Source: Liquidambar formosana (lineage: Eukaryota; Streptophyta; Magnoliopsida; Saxifragales; Altingiaceae). From it: a stretch of DNA of 64,000 bases. Position 1 is the first letter of the stretch, and each line of letters begins with the position of its first letter. The notes under the pieces are model-generated. The model had not been told where the DNA came from and made no database searches. It saw only the letters and a list, made by a program, of their open reading frames with translations. Below are positions 13,601-25,436 of the stretch, piece after piece. Both the position numbers and the translations under genes were made by a program. The DNA lies in the NCBI GenBank assembly GCA_039720395.1, contig CM077821.1, positions 41,104,792-41,168,791 of the forward strand, written 5' to 3'.

Positions 13601-16600
13601 AGATCCATCCCATTCCTTGTTACTTCTCCTTTTATTCTACACGTTATGGTTGATTTCTTTTTTGTCTGTGCATATACATTTTTTATGTTCCAGTGATACG
13701 AGGCTACAGGAGATCCTACCATCCTGGTATATCTCTTTTTGTATTACTGCTTCACCATTCTGCCATTAGGCTGCTGTCATCATCACCACTGCACCACTAC
13801 TATCGTCTCTGCCACCCTCAAACCACCACCACCACCACCCCTCCCCCTACTATCATGGTCCCAACTGTTCTTTTTGATACATCTCTACTCGCACCATCGT
13901 CGCCAACCTACCACTCATGCACTCACATTTGATGCGAAGCATGCTAGCAAGAAATGGAAAATATTGGGTTCACATGGGAGATTCTTTGTGTTGGAATGCT
14001 TATACTTTTTATTAGGGTACATTAAAATAGTTGCTTAGTAGTTATTAGCTAGGTTTTCAATATTAATTATTATCTAGTAAATAAATTAGGTTTTAGTAAG
14101 TAGTTATTGTTGCAGTGCCATAGTGGGGTGGTGTGGTGATGTGCCATAGCGGGACTGGCCGTGTTATTGTAGTGAGTTACTGTTCACATTTCTGTAATGC
14201 AGTGCTGTTCATGATACTGTAGCAGTTTAGGTATGATATATTTTTTTGTGGGGTTTTTTTTTTAAAAAAATTTTATTTTTACCTAGGTTTCTAATTGATG
14301 GCGATGGAATTGTAATCTGGGGCAGAAGGAAAGGGGGACTAGCAGAGGCCATGGCCACCCCAACCTTCTCCATTTCTTTCTTTGAGAGCACCCCAAAACT
14401 CCTTTTTCCTATATTGGTCAAGTTTCCAACAATTAATTTTTAATATTGTCAAGGTAGCTGATAATTCTTTTATAGCTTTTCAAACCTGTAATTTATTTAG
14501 TTCTTTTTGTCCACCTCTTTTATCTGATTAATTGAAAAATAAGGAATTGGTAAAATTCTAAACTTTTTAAAAATTGTGTTACTCGCTGAATTTCTTCATT
14601 TCGTTGACTTTTTTTTTATAATCGAAATTCAACTTTAATTTTATCTAGATAACTTCTTCAAATTCAAATTCTATGAGAATGGATGCTAAAATTTAAATCC
14701 ATATATGAGATAAAGATTTGTAGAAATAAGGATGAGAATTTGTAGAAATAAGTTATCTTAATTGCAAATTAGCCTATCATTTCTAAAAGATTTTTTTAAA
14801 AAAAAAAAAAAAAGAATTGAAAATTTTGAGTTGTCTAATTTCATCTATTAGTTTGGCGATTTCAACAGATTTAGTTTGGATATAATCAATTCTCAGTAAA
14901 TTTGTGCATTGAAGACCAGTCACAAAATTTTACTCCAGCACCCTCACCCCTTTTTTTCTGGCTCCACCCCTGGTTATAATCTTTTCTTTTTTGGGAGAAC
15001 AAATATCAAATTGAGTAGTCACAACTTTGGAGCTTTGTTTGGATGCCATGAGAGTCTAGATCTTTCCTCTTTTCATTCTCTCTCTCTCTCTCTCTCTCGC
15101 TTTTCTTGTTCTTGTTCTTGTCTTTTCTTTTTCTTCTTTCTCTTAATTTATTTGCAATTACTCAGTTCACTGTTTACCTGGTTTAAACTATAACCACATA
15201 TTGAATTATTAAAACGGCCCCCTAAAATCCATGCTATACAGATTCCTTATCACCATTGAAATGATCTTCAGCAAGCACAAACCCTAATCCAATGTTATAG
15301 TATTGAATTTTTGAAAGGTCTTGCATCAGTTTGGCATTAGAGCCTATCTAGCATCAACATAACATCACCATCACTATGATTTGCCACCTTCATCACTACC
15401 ACTGCACTGTCAATCTGCTGCTACACTGCTAGCTTCTATAACTGTTGCCACCTCTTTTATCGCCAAGTCAGCAAGAATTATGTACAAACATCATGTATTC
15501 CCCATCTGTTAGTTAACCATGAAGTATTAACTGTTGTCATGCCAAAAATACCATTTGAAATATTTGTTGATTATATATTCAAAGTATTGAATGCTTGCTA
15601 AGGTAAAGTTTGGAAAAGTGATTTTTCTGTGCTATGCTTCATGTTCCATTTTTACTTACCAACAATATCCATTGGATAATTTTCTTCTAGGAAATATATA
15701 ATCCCTCCGTTCCTAATTGACCGTCCCCTTTGAAAAAACATGCTTTTTTAGGAGACCCTATTAAATGCTTTTATATCAACACATATGTTTCAACTTTCCA
15801 ATTTTACCCTCAAGTGTACAAAACATTGTAAAAATAGAGAATACCCTTTCAAGGGTATCTTAGGAAATCAAATAAGAAAAATCATTGACTTTTTGAATGT
15901 GACAATTATTTTGGAACATCCCAAAAAGGAAAGTAGGCCACTTGAATAGGAACGGAGGGAGTATATATAAATGAGTCTGAAGACTCTGGTTGAGAATTTT
16001 CTATCATGTCTTAATTACCAATAGGAAATGATTTGAGATAGAGAGAAGATGTGAGATGAAAGCTCTGTGTTTTGATTGGCTTTTTGGCATCATATGGTGT
16101 TAACACATAAGCTAGGAATTAGCTTCGATGAACGAGGTAGCTGACTATATCATTTCATCCATCTTGGAATAATTAAAGACTCCAAATAATGCTGTCTGGT
16201 AAAACTGTCATAGGGAAGATTAGAAAATGGTGTCGATGGAAATATGCCTTTGCTGTTCCATATTCACACATGCTTATCTATTTTTCTTTCCACAATGCAC
16301 AGCCCCTTCACCTAGAAGTCTAGAACAAAAAAATTGGAAAATAGTAAGCTTCTCTTCCCTTTTGGCCCTTTTTAGTTGATTAAGCTGTTACTCCTACAAT
16401 TTAAGCTGGCGTTGCGTGCAAGGATGTTGCCTACTTGCTTGGAGTCATGCATAGTAAAACAAATGGAATATCTTGAATGTGTTCGACTTAGCGCATAATA
16501 TGGCCATAGATGTAGTCATTAGAATGGAATGATGTGATTGGGTCTGCCTGAGAAACTGAACTGTTAGGTAAAGGTTTGGCTGATTTTGATGATGATGGTC

Positions 16601-19600
16601 TTCTGTTTTTACAAATTTGATGTTGAATTTTTATACTGTGATGAGTTAATCTAATTGTGAGAATCGGTTAAGAAATGACTTGAACCAAGTGTTTTGTGCT
16701 GTATTTCAGTTAATTAGAGTTGCAATTGTTGTGAGAATTATGAAATGTTTTCATAAACTTCCGTCTACAATTGCTGAAAATATTATGTCTTAGGTCTCAA
16801 ATAGTTTGTGCTGTGGTTATGGATACTTACATTATTCATTTTCATACTATGATTTTCATATCAATCCTTTCACTTTGATGAAGCATCGCTTCTTAGGCCA
16901 AATCAATATACTTGAATATGATTGTTTCAATGTGCTTTAGATCATGACTTGCAGTTGATGTTATTGTTGCTTTTTAAAAAACCCAGGTTAGTGTTAAAGA
17001 GAGTTTGTGGCATTCTTTGGAGGAGGACATGCTTCCTTCGCTGTCTACCATGAGGTCTAACTGGCTGGAGTCACAACCAAAGCTTATCTCAACGAAATAC
17101 AAAGAATCAAATGTTTGTGTGGCAGGAGGTAGAAAGGAAATAGTATTTCACATGAAGTTGCAGAATTAAATTATTCAATATTACATTTAAATAAATAAAT
17201 AAATAAATAAAACCTTTTTGACATCGATTCAGGCAGACAATGATGTTTTTTCTTTTTTCCTTAAAACAGAATCTTTCAGATCAAGATCAACAGAAAACAT
17301 TACATACATATGTTGCTTGATGACATTGGTCATATGGAAATGTTTGACAAATGTTAATACTATACAAAGTAGATTTGCTTAAACTTGAAAGTACACAAAT
17401 TATATGAATTATTTACTGCTGAAACGATCATTCAAGTTCCCCATGGCCTTCGCAATTTCTCTACCCACCTCTCTGTCCTATTCTCTCGCCATATCTTATA
17501 ACTGGTTGAACACCAGCCAATAAATATTGGGTTTGAAAGACATGCCTTGCAGATAAAAAATCATGTAGAAGTAGAAGTCAACTTTTTCCCTGTTCTCAAA
17601 ATCTTTTAATCCTCCAATCTAATACAAGCAACAACTTTTGACTTAAGCCATGCTTATGGACATGGACATGGGACACATATACAACACAACAACACCGTAA
17701 TTTCTTAAATACATATACAACACTACAACACCATAATTTCTTAAATACAGTCTCCGGTGTGAAAAGATGACCATAAATAAAAAATTTTAAAGCTTGAATA
17801 CTTTATCCTAAAGTTTAAATAGTCAACTCCTGTTAGTGCATGACTATTTTTTCCTTGAAATGTGCATCTTCATTTTAAATATCCAATTATTTAGCACAGA
17901 AAATATTGGGGAGACAAAGTAGTAGAACCCCATTTATTTATTTTTTTGTAGATGTTTAATTAGTTTAGGATAAGGAGAAGATGGAGGAGGTTTACTTCAT
18001 ATATTTGCATTTATATTTTCCAATGTAAAAAGTATATGCTTGAAATCCTATGCTTCATTTACTTGCAGAAGCAATAAAGGTGGATATTGAATTCAAAAAT
18101 CCTCTTCAAATCTATATTTCCATCTCTAATGTTTCCCTAATATGTGAGCTTTCTACAAGATCTGATGAAACAGAATCTGGTAAGTTTCTACATTCCTGTT
18201 TAATTTCTTCTCTGGTGTTGCCACCCCCCTCTCACCTTAAAATAAAAAAAATAAATAAATGAAAAAACTTTCTACAAGTCAAAGTTTATTCATCAGAATT
18301 AGGTAATCATTATGTCAATAGTGCAGATGCAAGGAACGCACACCTTGAAAATGATGAGGAGTTTAAAAATTTAATCACCAGTAGGTATGTATATATGTGA
18401 AGTTTTCCAGGACAAAAAGGATATTTCTATATCAGTCAACATATTACTGGCTTTTTTTGTCTCCACATCTCTTTCCATCGTGCCTACAACTGCTAAGGAG
18501 GGTGTTTTCTTGATGATTGCAGAGAGCTGAGCTCTGACCTTTCTTCATTTTCTTTGTCTGAGGTTGATTTTTCACTGGAAGGAGGTAAAACAATTGTGGT
18601 GAGTGTTGCATGGGAACAGTAGAGTAAATGCACAAAAATCTAATTTCTGTTTGAATCTCTGCTTATTCTAAAGACTTTATTAAAGTTTTCAAAATTTTAA
18701 ATTGGGTTAGTTCTATTTGATTGTTGGTGTGTAGAATATCCCATTTCTGAGTATAGAGATGATTTGCCTGTAGATCTTAGCGTTTATGCTAAACAAAATC
18801 CAATTCCATGGAATTGGGGTTGGAATTGTACTTCAATTTCAGTGGAGCCCCCAAATGCTTCAACTGTAATTAAATGATTAAATTCCAATTTCAACCTCGA
18901 TTCAAAGGCCAATTTTGCAAACAATCATGATTGTATTTGATTTCTGTGCAAATATTATTTGAGGCGTCGTAGATATTATTTGAGTGTTTTTTTTTTAGTC
19001 TATTTTAGTAATGTTTTCACAAGTGTCAATTTGGTCAGTGTAAGAAGAAGGAGGGAAAGTATTACAATCTTGTATGTGCACATTGATTGAATATTGAAAT
19101 TCATTGTTCTCACTTCTCATGTAATGTTCCTTGGTGATACACTTTTCTTTAATGGTGAAATCCATTAATGGCCTTTGGCTAAGACCCCAAACAGGTGTTC
19201 TTTGTGGCACTTGGAATATTATTTATTAACTTTTATTTTCTATGTCCAGTTCCTAGTTGTATACTTGTATTCATTTTTATGGTCCCTTATTCAACTAGCG
19301 CAAATTCAGTTTTACATACATATAATCATACCTCTCGACAAACTTTAAAGCCTGTGTCCATCTTTTAAAAAAAAGGTACTTCCCTAATTGTCTCTTCTTG
19401 TTCTCTAGTCAACCCATGGATTATTTATCATTAAAAACAAGGGAAATGATGGGGTGACAGAAGCAATGTCAGTCAAATCATGGCCACAAAAAATAATAAA
19501 CCATGGATTTCTTTTAAGAGGATCAAAACCCATGTGTGGCCATGATTTGACTGTCATGCTAGCATTGCCCTAAAAACAAATCCTCGAAGTTTCTAGTTTT

Positions 19601-22600
19601 TACCTGCCTTCAAATCTTAGCCTCTGTGGTTTACCTTTGCTGATTGCTTTTAAGCATTATTCCTTATCTTTAAGCCCAAATCTTTAGAAGGGGTTTGATT
19701 AGCATTGTTCTTGTTTTCAGTGATATGGTAAACTCTGTTGGTGTCTTTAGTTTCATCACCCTCCCCCCTCTCTTTCCTCACAAAAGGAAACACATACATA
19801 CACAGCCGCCAGAAATGGAAATAAAATGATTGGTGCTTGAAAGCTTGAAATTTTTTTGCTTTTAATCTTGCTTCATTGTTGAGTCATTCGTGGAATTTCT
19901 TGGCTGCATTTTGATGGTGTTCTGTACTTATCTTCAGGTAGATTTTTGGTCAAACTTAGACAAAATGAGCTTGTCATTGAAAATATTATGCTATTTGTTT
20001 TTCATTGAGAATATTTTCCCAAAAGAATGTGACAATTGTCTCTCAGAACAACATTATACCATCCATCGTTACAATGTCTTTTTAAAATACTAAATCATGT
20101 ATGATTTGAATTAGACACCCAATCAAATGAACCATATGGAAAGTTGTCCTTGCACATTGTCGTTGTCTTTATTGTTTTCTAGTGCCTCTTGCAAATTCTC
20201 AAGTTATATAAACCTATCTTCAAAGTCGGATTATGGTTGCTACTTACGTCTGTTGTAAGATGCTGGCTGTTCTTGTCTCTATGATATGTTTGTCTCTGCT
20301 CCAAGTTTTCTCTACAATACATCAATTATATAATGCTGGCTATTCTTTCTGATCTCTTATATCATCCTATCTAGGTTAATATTGTATGTTAGTCTCTCTT
20401 CCAAGTTTTCTTTACCACAGATTTATTCGGCAGTTGCTCGGTAATTAGAAAACACTATTTAAAAGGATAAAGAATAATATGAATCATGTTTCAGTATATT
20501 TTACCTGTCAATCAGTTACAGACCAATTTCAAAACCTGATTGGAAGGGCCCTTCCTATGGGATCGCTGGATCGTTAGTTCAAGACACTCGTAATTCATAA
20601 ACAAGAATGGATAGATGTGAAAACTCTTGTGCAATTTTTCATGAGAAGGATAATCAAGTTCTTAGTTTTCTGCTGACTTTGAGAATCTTGGGTAGAACAA
20701 GTTGAATGTAAAATTTAAATTTAACTGAGGAAAAATCTAAGTTAACAGACTGTAAAAAGTGGATTTTTTAAAAAACCTTTAACAACATTTTTGTGGCCAT
20801 GATTTGACTGTCATTGCTAAAAGCAATGACAGTGTGTCATGTTAGCATGGTCCTTTAACTAAAAAATTGAAACTGGTTTGGTCCTAATATGAAAAAAATG
20901 ACAAGAGAAGTTGGATTCCTTTATTAAAAGGGACATTTTAGCTCTTTCTAATATGATAGTAGAAAAACTTTATCACTTGCAAAAGTGAAAAGGCAAGTAC
21001 TAGGATATTAGGATATTTTTTGAATGAACCCAGTAAATTTTTAAAATTAGATTTTGAAATAAACTGTTTGTGTGCATATGTAAATAAAATTTTCTAGACG
21101 TCAAAACTCTGCTATTAACAAGGAAATTTTGGCTAAATAGACTAGCTACTTCTTTATATATATTTATTCAAGTGCGGGATATCCTCATATCCCACACATG
21201 ATCAAAGCTGATATATATTTATCTGTTCTAATTGGGGATTGACCTTGTTTCTCTGTCTAATTGGTCATTACTACTGTGTATGGAGATATATGGCTACCTC
21301 ACTTTCCTTAGTTAATAAACATTAATTAATTTTTTTTTTCCCAATGGGAATTTTGTAAACTATCAACTCTTCTTTTTTTTCAGGTACAGCTAACGGTTAC
21401 TCCCAAAGTAGAAGGCATTTTAAATATCGTTGGTGTTAGGTGGAAATTGTCTGGTTCTGTAGTTGGTTTTCATAAATTTGAGTCTAATTTAGTAAAGAAG
21501 AAAATTGCAAAGGGAAGAAGAAAAGCTAAGCATTCTCCTGGCAATAACCTGAAGTTTTTAGTGATCAAGGTGCTTGTTCTTGGTTCCCCCCCCCCCTTCT
21601 TTTTTTTTTTTTTTCCTCGAAAACACAAGTTAAACTAAGTTGGAGCAACTTTTCTTTTCTATTAAATTGCCTCAATGTTCAGAATCTACCCAAGCTTGAA
21701 GGCTTCATTCATCCCGTACCCAAAAGGGTTTACGCAGGAGATTTACGGCGTCTTGTTTTGGAGTTGAGGAACGCATCAGAATATTCTGTGAAGGTATGAT
21801 TTCTGCCATTGTTTTATCCCAATCAATAGTTATTGGTTTAATTATGCATATCGTTATTGACCAGCACATATCTTGTGTCTGTGCCCCACCGTTTGAGGCA
21901 GGTAGCACGCCTCTTGATTGTCCCACAGACAATCTGGTTGACCTGTCTACAGCTGTTTATCTGGGCATTCTAATGCTTGGATTATTGTAGTTGGTACTAC
22001 TGCATAACCTAAAAGATAGGTAATAAATACATCCACGTTTCTTTGACAACCACGCATAGGCAAGCTTGTTTCTGTCTCAAATTGAGGACTATAGGCTTTT
22101 TTTTTTTTTTTTTCGGGACGAGTCCTGAGGTATCCAGGTGTAAGACCCGACTAGTCCCCAGTCTCAGGCAGGGCCACTGCCCACTTGAATAGTGTAAACG
22201 CTCTGGCTCCCATGTGAAAACCTGGGTATAATTGCGAGGCTGATGGCTTGCATTTGTATTTGAGGACTATAGGCTATGTTTCTCCTTTATATTTAAATAA
22301 GTAATGTGTTTCTCATTCTGTTCATAACCTGAATTATTGTAATTTTTCTGGCAGAATTTGAAGATGAAGATTAGTCATCCTAGATTTCTAAATATTGGGA
22401 ATCAGGAAAATTTAAAAGCGGATTTTCCTGCTTGCTTAGAGAAAAAGACAAATTTTGATCGAACTCATTTACAGGCCGCCGAGCCTGATAAAGTGTCTCA
22501 AGCTGTGTTTCCGTTTCCAGAGGTCAGTGTAGAACTTTTTTTATATATATAAAATAAAAAGAGTTCAGTGTACCATGTTTTATATATATATATAAAGAGG

Positions 22601-25436
22601 TCAGTGTAGGATGTTTATTTTTTGTACCGTCAATGGGAAAATATAAATCAAATTGGTATGTGGCCATATTTTGGTCTTATGCCTTTCATTTGTTTCTATT
22701 TTCCAGGATACGATAATTCAAGGGGAAACTCCCTTCTTGTGGCCTCTTTGGCTTCGGGCTGCTGTTCCTGGAAACATTTCCTTGTACATAACAATATATT
22801 ATGAGATGGGGGATATATCAAGCGTCATGAGATACCGCACTTTGCGTATGCATTATAATTTGCAGGTGAATGCTTGAGTATGAGGATGGTGATTTCTTGA
22901 TTTGATCTGTTTTTCTCAGTATGTCCTATTTCTATTTTTAGTGGTAGCTTGAAGTAGAAATTAATCTCTTTGAGCCAACAAATACCAAATAAATAGGAAA
23001 AAGTGTTGTGCTGATGGTAAGATTAATTTATTACTAGGCAACTATGAGTTACAGTTTTAAGTTGTGCCATATGACTTGGAAATTTAATCAGGTTGATTCT
23101 TAGAAGATTCTGATTGTTTTTCTATTCTTGTGAAGTACCAAAATTTTCTTCTGTTGATTTTATGTATGTAACCCTTAATTGAACTCTTGACATTTAAAAG
23201 TAACTATCTTCATCAAAAAAGTAACTATCTTCATACATGTATATCAACCTAAACATTGCTGCCTATCCATGAGCCACAACTGTTTAATCCATGAAATTTT
23301 TTTTAATAGGTATTACCATCATTAGATGTTTCGTTTCAAATCAGTCCTTGTCCATCAAAGTTGCAAGAGTTTCTCGTGCGCATGGATGTTGTCAACAGGA
23401 CCAGTTCAGAGAGTTTCAAGGTTCATCAGTTATCATCTGTTGGATACCAGTGGCAAATCTCGTTGCTTCAACCTGTTGATAGAATCTTTTCTTCCCAATT
23501 TTTAATGGCTGGTCAAGCATTGTCTTGTTTCTTCAGACTTCAGGTTGGTACAAAAAGCTGTGCCATTAGGCCCATCAATTTCTTGAATGGTTTCTATCTC
23601 TCTTATTTTCCTTTTTCTAGATCTAGGCACTTTGTTGTATTGTATGTTCTTATTAATATCTTCCATTAAGTGGTTCTGTTATTAACGGCGTAACTCTCTT
23701 TGCACTAGCAATTATTTTGTTAACAAGTATGTGTTTCTGGAATTTGGCTGTGTTTATTACTAGTTGTGCTAACGTTTGAGGCTAGTGTGAATGATTCGGG
23801 CCTTTTATTTTAAAGACAGGATGTGCGATGCTTAAAGATTGAGGCTTAAAGGTTTAAGCCTGGCCGGCTTTGTATGCATGACGGCCACAACACAGTTGTC
23901 CATGTATAAGTTTCTTAGAGTTATGCTAGGAACCTTGAATTGTTTCATCTGTTTTTAGCATATCTATTTGCGTCTTTTACAACTTCACCAAATTATTTTT
24001 GCTATTGTTTTAAATTGAAGTATTATCTCTTTTGCTTTAGAATTGCAGAAAATCATTGACTTCTGAAGACAAGGTCTCTTCTCTTTCCCCTCTCCTGGGA
24101 AGTGATGTAAGATTGGGTCCTCAGGGTAGTGATGAAGTGCTGTTTGATATATCTAGTACTCCTCTGGCTGGTTTCCACCACTATGAAAGAATGCACCAAG
24201 GAATGTCACATCAGGTTGATAATTTTCTTTCCATTTTTGGCCCTTTACATAATGTTTAGGTGCAACATCTCTTTTTGTTATCATTATTATCATCACCAAC
24301 ATTACCACCACCACCATGATAACCAACTTGTGATTAGTTATCTGAATCCTTTTTCACCATTCCATTCTTGCTACACAAGGTTGTACTATCCATTAAAGGA
24401 CAAAATACTATATAAAACTATGGGTTTCTAGTATTTTTTGCAAGCAGTATTTTAGTATTTTATGACCACAATGTGCAAGATAGGCCAATGATTGATGATG
24501 ACTATTGATCAGTCTCTTTTGATATTTTGAACAAATTTGATATAATACTCTTGAGTTTATTTTGCACAAAGCATGTACATGGTTGAAGTATTTAAGAAAC
24601 AGGTATGCTGATTTACTGCCAAGTGTTTTAAGCTTTTTTTATTTTTGAATGGATCAGGGACATCCAAATGCAGTTGACTTCATTTTGATCTCTCAACCGC
24701 AGAAGAGTCATATCGATCCAGGGTTATCTGAACACCCCCATCTTTTTTCTCATCATGCATGTCATTGCAGGCAAGATTCATTCCTGAATGAATGAATTGG
24801 ATTATGGCCTTTAAGCAGATACTTTTAAATCCAGTTTTTCTTCATTAATTTTTTTAATTTTGAACATTTTGCTGTTTTTATAGTATCTCAAGCACAAGCC
24901 CAATATGGTGGCTAATGGACGGACCCCGGACAATACATCATGACTTCTCTGCTTCGTTCAGTGAAATAGAATTAAGGATGACCATCTGCAACTCTTCAGA
25001 TGCCACAGTGTCTATACGCATTAGCACCTTTGATTCCACGAGTATTACTGCCCAAACCAGTGATGCAACTGCAGTTCAATCAGCACTTCCTTCTGGGAAC
25101 CAAGTAGGGTGGCACGATGTGTCTCTGGTGAATGACATTAAAGTCGCAGCTGATGTCCTTGGAACCCGAGTTGGAAAATCAGTATCACCAGAGTGTGTCT
25201 CCCCATTCATATGGACTGGGTCAAGCTCTACCAGAGTTGAACTCGAGCCAATGTCCACAACTGAAATTCCTCTCCAGATATGTATATTCTCTCCTGGGAC
25301 ATATGATTTGTCAAACTATGTTTTGCATTGGAATATTTTACTATCTAAAGATCATGGAAATGATGGGGAAACGAGACAGTCTTCAGGGACATGCCAGGGA
25401 TATCCATATTATCTTTCTGCGATCCAATCTGCTTGA
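556..25436 (+). CDS. TRAPPC8: TRAPPC8/Trs85-like TRAPPIII subunit, multi-exon, 5' end outside window
   Basis: This gene encodes the plant homologue of TRAPPC8 (yeast Trs85), the subunit that defines the TRAPPIII tethering complex, a Rab1/Ypt1-class exchange factor in ER-Golgi traffic and autophagy. Recognition rests on strings typical of the family, such as DLMQDLSSKHIIPHMEQKIR, GFRNQIKNLWWRKG and SIESQIRVLGDYAFMLRDY, in the expected order over more than 20 exons. The middle part is helical and TPR-like; the C-terminal part is beta-rich. The first exons (family N-terminus) lie left of position 1. The stop is TGA at 25434-25436 after a C-terminus of YPYYLSAIQSA. Two places do not join in frame (1613/5067 and an extra base near 11425), so this copy is either a pseudogene in progress or contains assembly indels. 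Every other junction I checked keeps phase. Confidence 0.93.
2948..3970. mobile_element. Decayed inverted-repeat element, split by a MITE
   Basis: The left end (about 2948-3008) reads GGGGAAATTGGCAATAACCC and then GGTTTTAGCAATAACCCC. The right end (about 3645-3970) carries the inverted counterpart, GGGGCTATTGC ... ATGGGGCTATGGCC, interrupted by the Stowaway-like copy at 3674-3937. The inside is AT-rich with no coding potential. The class is not determined. It lies in a TRAPPC8 intron. Confidence 0.45.
3674..3937 (+). mobile_element. Stowaway-like MITE, copy 1
   Basis: A 264-bp element with terminal inverted repeats beginning CTCCCTCCGTTCCTATTT and ending in the complement AGGAACGGTTGGAG. It is flanked by TA on both sides (3672-3673 and 3938-3939), the target duplication of Tc1/mariner-type MITEs. 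The interior matches copies 2 and 3, which lie in the opposite orientation (shared core GGGATGTTCCAAAATTATT). It is non-coding. Confidence 0.85.
4250..4870 (+). mobile_element. LINE relic, reverse-transcriptase zinc-binding region
   Basis: Conceptual reading with frameshifts and stops gives SSKVTFFVRLWLEK, then SVDHLFFHCNVAWNLW, the signature of the zinc-binding (zf-RVT) segment downstream of plant LINE reverse transcriptase. It has many breaks and cannot encode a protein. It sits in the long TRAPPC8 intron before 5067. Confidence 0.6.
6059..8497 (+). other. TRAPPC8 intron, no gene seen
   Basis: This 2.4-kb intron lies between exons ending at 6058 and starting at 8498. It is AT-rich with homopolymer runs. 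The stretch 7680-8130 is noticeably less AT-rich and may be old transposon sequence, but I find no recognisable protein, terminal repeat or RNA gene. Confidence 0.6.
8498..13282 (+). CDS. TRAPPC8: TRAPPC8 central exons
   Basis: Exons: 8498-8584, 11083-11202, 11302-11431, 11567-11664, 11771-11894 and 13175-13282. They encode EMMGLTYFMLDQSRKESEYC, the GQQNATRCGLWWVEMLK block, the HSAVMLEQASYCYL block, IKHAIRTYRSAVSVYKGTTW, WYAFLGIFDVAVTHMLEVLA and KTGKAFEVVRLQLPVINISS. This is the TPR-like helical region of the family. Exon 11302-11431 is 130 nt long. Its neighbours are in phase 0, so 129 nt is expected. Read in frame it meets TGA at 11425-11427, just before the donor. Confidence 0.88.
8850..9110 (+). 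mobile_element. Possible LINE 3' tail
   Basis: This stretch ends in a long T run, AATAAAATTAATTGTTTCC and an A-rich tail at 9095-9107, an arrangement common at the 3' ends of plant LINEs. No coding part is preserved, so the assignment is weak. Confidence 0.3.
9536..10250 (+). mobile_element. LINE relic, reverse-transcriptase zinc-binding region
   Basis: Broken frames read CWTCHSSGVFTFNSIFQAL, then a VPHKVKVVAWSVAHQRMNT-like segment and KSVDQLFLH, in the order of the zf-RVT region of plant LINEs. It contains frameshifts and stops. It is the same type of debris as 4250-4870 and lies in the intron before 11083. Confidence 0.6.
10373..10572 (+). repeat. Two-copy tandem repeat, 105-bp period
   Basis: GTTAGGCTTTCTTTTGGCTT begins at 10373 and again at 10478. 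Both copies run through TTTGTTCT, GTCCACATTGTA and GCACAATTCGTTTCTTA with a few differences. It follows the LINE relic directly and may be a duplicated part of its 3' untranslated region. A (TA)n run follows at about 10612-10636. Confidence 0.8.
13283..16986 (+). other. Long TRAPPC8 intron with simple repeats and a MITE
   Basis: A 3.7-kb intron between exons 13175-13282 and 16987-17128. It holds a CAC-rich stretch near 13830, a patch at about 14110-14230 with repeated ACTGT/GCAGTG words that may be LTR debris, a (TC)n run near 15080 and MITE copy 2. No coding sequence is supported. The open frames at 13690-14040 come from the CAC-rich composition. Confidence 0.6.
15701..15961 (-). mobile_element. 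Stowaway-like MITE, copy 2
   Basis: A 261-bp element. It begins ATCCCTCCGTTCCTAATTG and ends GAATAGGAACGGAGGGAG, with flanking TA at 15699-15700 and 15962-15963. Its core GTGACAATTATTTTGGAAC is the reverse complement of the core in copy 1. Non-coding. Confidence 0.88.
16987..25436 (+). CDS. TRAPPC8: TRAPPC8 C-terminal exons
   Basis: Exons: 16987-17128, 18069-18179, 18303-18384, 18523-18598, 21384-21569, 21683-21793, 22355-22522, 22707-22865, 23310-23543, 24041-24214, 24658-24770 and 24884-25436. Every junction in this set keeps phase. The encoded blocks include VSVKESLWHSLEEDMLPSLS, KVEGILNIVGVRWKLSGSVV, the GDLRRLVLELRNASEYSVK block, GETPFLWPLWLRAAVPGNIS and the HHDFSASFSEIELRMTI block. They form the beta-sandwich-rich C-terminal half of TRAPPC8 proteins. 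The intron after 24770 starts with GC instead of GT. The sequence after 25436 shows no further coding. Confidence 0.92.
19463..19567. repeat. Inverted-repeat element, GTGGCCATGATTTGACTGTC family, copy 1
   Basis: The left arm 19463-19488 (GCAATGTCAGTCAAATCATG...) is the near-perfect reverse complement of the right arm starting at 19535 (TGTGGCCATGATTTGACTGT...). The arms are about 26 bp with a 46-bp spacer. The same arm recurs at 20792, so this is a small dispersed repeat family, probably a MITE or its footprint. It lies in the TRAPPC8 intron before 21384. Confidence 0.7.
20792..20842 (+). repeat. Same inverted-repeat family, copy 2 (compact)
   Basis: TGTGGCCATGATTTGACTGT is followed at once by its own short foldback (TGTCATTGCT against AGCAATGACA). 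It matches the right arm of the element at 19463-19567, 1.3 kb away in the same intron. The spacer present in copy 1 is missing. Confidence 0.6.
22082..22275 (-). mobile_element. SINE-like retroposon with 16-bp target duplication
   Basis: The 16-bp direct repeats TTGAGGACTATAGGCT lie at 22082-22097 and 22260-22275. Between them the plus strand starts with a run of T (to about 22113), so the insert has a poly(A) tail on the minus strand. The body, about 22114-22259, is GC-richer than the intron and has no open frame. Target duplication plus poly(A) on a 160-bp body fits a SINE or another short retroposed RNA. I see no convincing A/B box pair, so the parent RNA is not identified. It sits in the TRAPPC8 intron between 21793 and 22355. 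Confidence 0.8.
24771..24883 (+). other. TRAPPC8: GC-AG intron in TRAPPC8
   Basis: Homology fixes the exon edges: ...HACHC|S... continues as ISSTSPIWWLMDG. The donor is AG|GCAAGA and the acceptor TAG at 24881-24883. No GT donor preserves the frame here. GC-AG introns form a small known class of U2 introns. Confidence 0.8.

Noticed and set aside
13690..14040. Open frames rich in His, Thr, Pro and Ser in a TRAPPC8 intron
   Set aside because: They come from a CAC-repeat tract and have no family or conserved start.
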